From contig SCRB01000115.1 in NCBI GenBank assembly GCA_004299545.1, forward strand, positions 1-5,963: a DNA stretch of 5,963 nucleotides, written 5' to 3'. Made by a program: the position numbers and the translations under genes. This DNA comes from Rhizobiaceae bacterium. GTDB taxonomy: Bacteria > Pseudomonadota > Alphaproteobacteria > Rhizobiales > Rhizobiaceae. Shown here piece after piece: positions 5,354 through 5,963 of this stretch. Within the stretch, counting starts at the first letter, position 1, and the number at the start of each line of letters is the position of its first letter. Below the pieces are notes generated by a model. The model searched no databases. It was not told where the DNA came from and saw only the letters and a program-made list of their open reading frames with translations.

Positions 5354-5800
5354 CTATTTCACCTGCGCGAACAACTCCTTCATCTTCTTGTCAGCCAGCG
5401 GCGGCAATCTCACGCCCTTGGCGGCATCGAGATTGGGCGGATTGCTGCCGACCTCGATCAGGCCAACCATTCCCAACGTGAAATGCGGCATGCACTTGTA
5501 GGCGTAGACACCGGGCTTGGTGAACGTGACGGTGATTTCCTGGCTCATCCCGCCTTTCCAAGGCTGTACCCCGTCGGGGATCATGCCGTTGATGCTGTCT
5601 GAGCTGTGACCCTTGTCGGTCGGCACAAACGTAACCGTATCTCCGGGCGCGATCTGCAGGAACGCGGGATCGAACTCCATCATCTTCCCGTCCGGACCCT
5701 TGTTCAGCATCTTGACCTGATGATCGGCGGCGAGCGCCGCATAGGATGTGCCGCAAACCAGAGCGACCGCTGCCGCGGCAATAGCGACATGCTTGAACAT
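5354..5800 (-). CDS. Pseudoazurin (periplasmic type I blue copper protein)
   Basis: A 148-residue precursor. Residues 1-24 are a signal peptide (MFKHVAIAAAAVALVCGTSYAALA), probably cut before ADHQVKMLNKG. The mature part is a cupredoxin with all four type I copper ligands: H65 (TDKGHSS), C103 and H106 (YKCMPHF) and M111 (LGMVG). Opening and closing regions (MLNKGPDGKMM, FDPAFLQIAPGDTVTFVPTDKGH, NPPNLDAAKG) match pseudoazurin rather than azurin or amicyanin. It is a one-electron carrier, known as donor to copper nitrite reductase and nitrous oxide reductase in denitrifiers. Here it is the first gene of the oxidase operon, so I infer it feeds the CcoO-type cytochrome. The frame opens upstream to 5914, but AAGGAACGATT just before the ATG at 5800 and the signal peptide fix the start. 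The upstream extension also overlaps the promoter. Confidence 0.95.
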   Translation of the reverse strand: MFKHVAIAAAAVALVCGTSYAALAADHQVKMLNKGPDGKMMEFDPAFLQIAPGDTVTFVPTDKGHSSDSINGMIPDGVQPWKGGMSQEITVTFTKPGVYAYKCMPHFTLGMVGLIEVGSNPPNLDAAKGVRLPPLADKKMKELFAQVK

Positions 5801-5873
5801 AATCGTTCCTTTCCGAAACCGGTTGGTGACGGGCCGTGCAACGTTGCGTCGCGATGCAAAGCTGCAGGCCTTA

Positions 5874-5896
5874 AAGATATATGATAAATGCATCTT
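5874..5896 (-). promoter_or_regulatory. NsrR-type NO-responsive operator
   Basis: The minus strand has the half site AAGATGCATTT, one base (A), then the imperfect inverse half TCATATATCTT. The known NsrR motif is two 11-base inverted halves (AAGATGCATTT and AAATGCATCTT) separated by one base. The first half matches 11 of 11, the second 7 of 11. NsrR is an Rrf2-family iron-sulfur repressor released by nitric oxide. The site begins 12 bases downstream of a -35-like TTGACA, where bound repressor would block RNA polymerase, and ends 73 bases before the pseudoazurin ATG. The motif was defined mainly in gamma- and betaproteobacteria, so assignment in this organism is inference. Confidence 0.7.
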
Positions 5897-5908
5897 ATAG
5901 AGGCCAAT

Positions 5909-5914
5909 TGTCAA
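5909..5914 (-). promoter_or_regulatory. -35 element of the pseudoazurin/oxidase operon promoter
   Basis: The minus strand reads TTGACA, the exact sigma-70 -35 consensus. With a normal 16-18 base spacer the -10 falls inside the NsrR-type operator, where only weak hexamers (such as CATTTA) are seen. This is a repressor-over-promoter layout. It drives the five genes toward 2117; I see no other promoter of similar quality within the operon. Confidence 0.5.
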
Positions 5915-5963
5915 CGCAGGAACCCTTGTGTCAGTTGGACGCAGCTTTATCCGAAGAGGCGGG

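Noticed and set aside
4305..5501. 398-codon plus-strand open frame
   Set aside because: It is antisense to the oxidase and pseudoazurin genes, its composition is Arg/Asp/Glu-rich as expected for a shadow of a GC-rich membrane protein gene, and it has no recognisable domain.
5844..5859. TTGCG...TGCAA dyad as an NnrR/FNR-type box
   Set aside because: The halves are separated by 6 bases rather than 4, so the spacing does not fit the 14-base CRP/FNR-family site.
5801..5914. 38-codon N-terminal extension of pseudoazurin
   Set aside because: It would read through the operator and leader and bury the signal peptide; the ATG at 5800 has a good ribosome site.
5931..5963. Tail of an upstream minus-strand gene (ten codons then TGA)
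   Set aside because: Too short to tell from chance; nothing recognisable in the peptide PASSDKAASN.

Overview
The window looks like an accessory respiratory region of a rhizobial alphaproteobacterium (Hyphomicrobiales; Rhizobiaceae or Phyllobacteriaceae are the best guesses). Three things point there: high GC, a narK-narG gene order like that of the Brucella/rhizobial group, and an intergenic mosaic of ATCATGCTC/GAGCATGAT palindromes resembling the RIME-type repeats of these genomes. Every well-supported gene lies on the minus strand, so transcription runs from high to low coordinates.

Right part (about 5963 to 2117) is one probable operon. It opens with a promoter region holding a -35 TTGACA and a strong match to the NO-sensing repressor NsrR's operator. 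Then come pseudoazurin (blue copper electron carrier, periplasmic), a divergent cbb3-type (C-family) heme-copper oxidase subunit I, a CcoO-type membrane cytochrome c fused to a second monoheme cytochrome c domain, a 54-residue single-span membrane protein where CcoQ/FixQ would sit, and a 147-residue protein with an Ig-like N-terminal half and one membrane span. The canonical diheme FixP/CcoP is not present here. A reasonable model is a complete small terminal reductase complex with its own copper electron donor, switched on by NO. It has all six histidine ligands and the active-site tyrosine of cbb3 oxidases. The sequence therefore favours O2 reduction, perhaps an NO-tolerant oxidase or one with NO reductase side activity, over a classical NorB.

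Middle part (about 1759 to 2116) is a 358-base gap. It contains the narK promoter with an FNR/FixK-type box, two short palindromes, and a possible but weak small plus-strand ORF.

Left part (1758 to 1) has an intact narK (nitrate/nitrite transporter) followed by the wreck of narG. Of the respiratory nitrate reductase catalytic subunit only an internal piece remains. It lacks about 95 N-terminal residues, including all ligands of the FS0 iron-sulfur cluster, and it carries two frameshifts and a Trp-to-stop change within roughly 100 bases. Nitrate respiration through this Nar enzyme is therefore lost, at least from this locus, while the transporter and the NO-linked oxidase module remain open.
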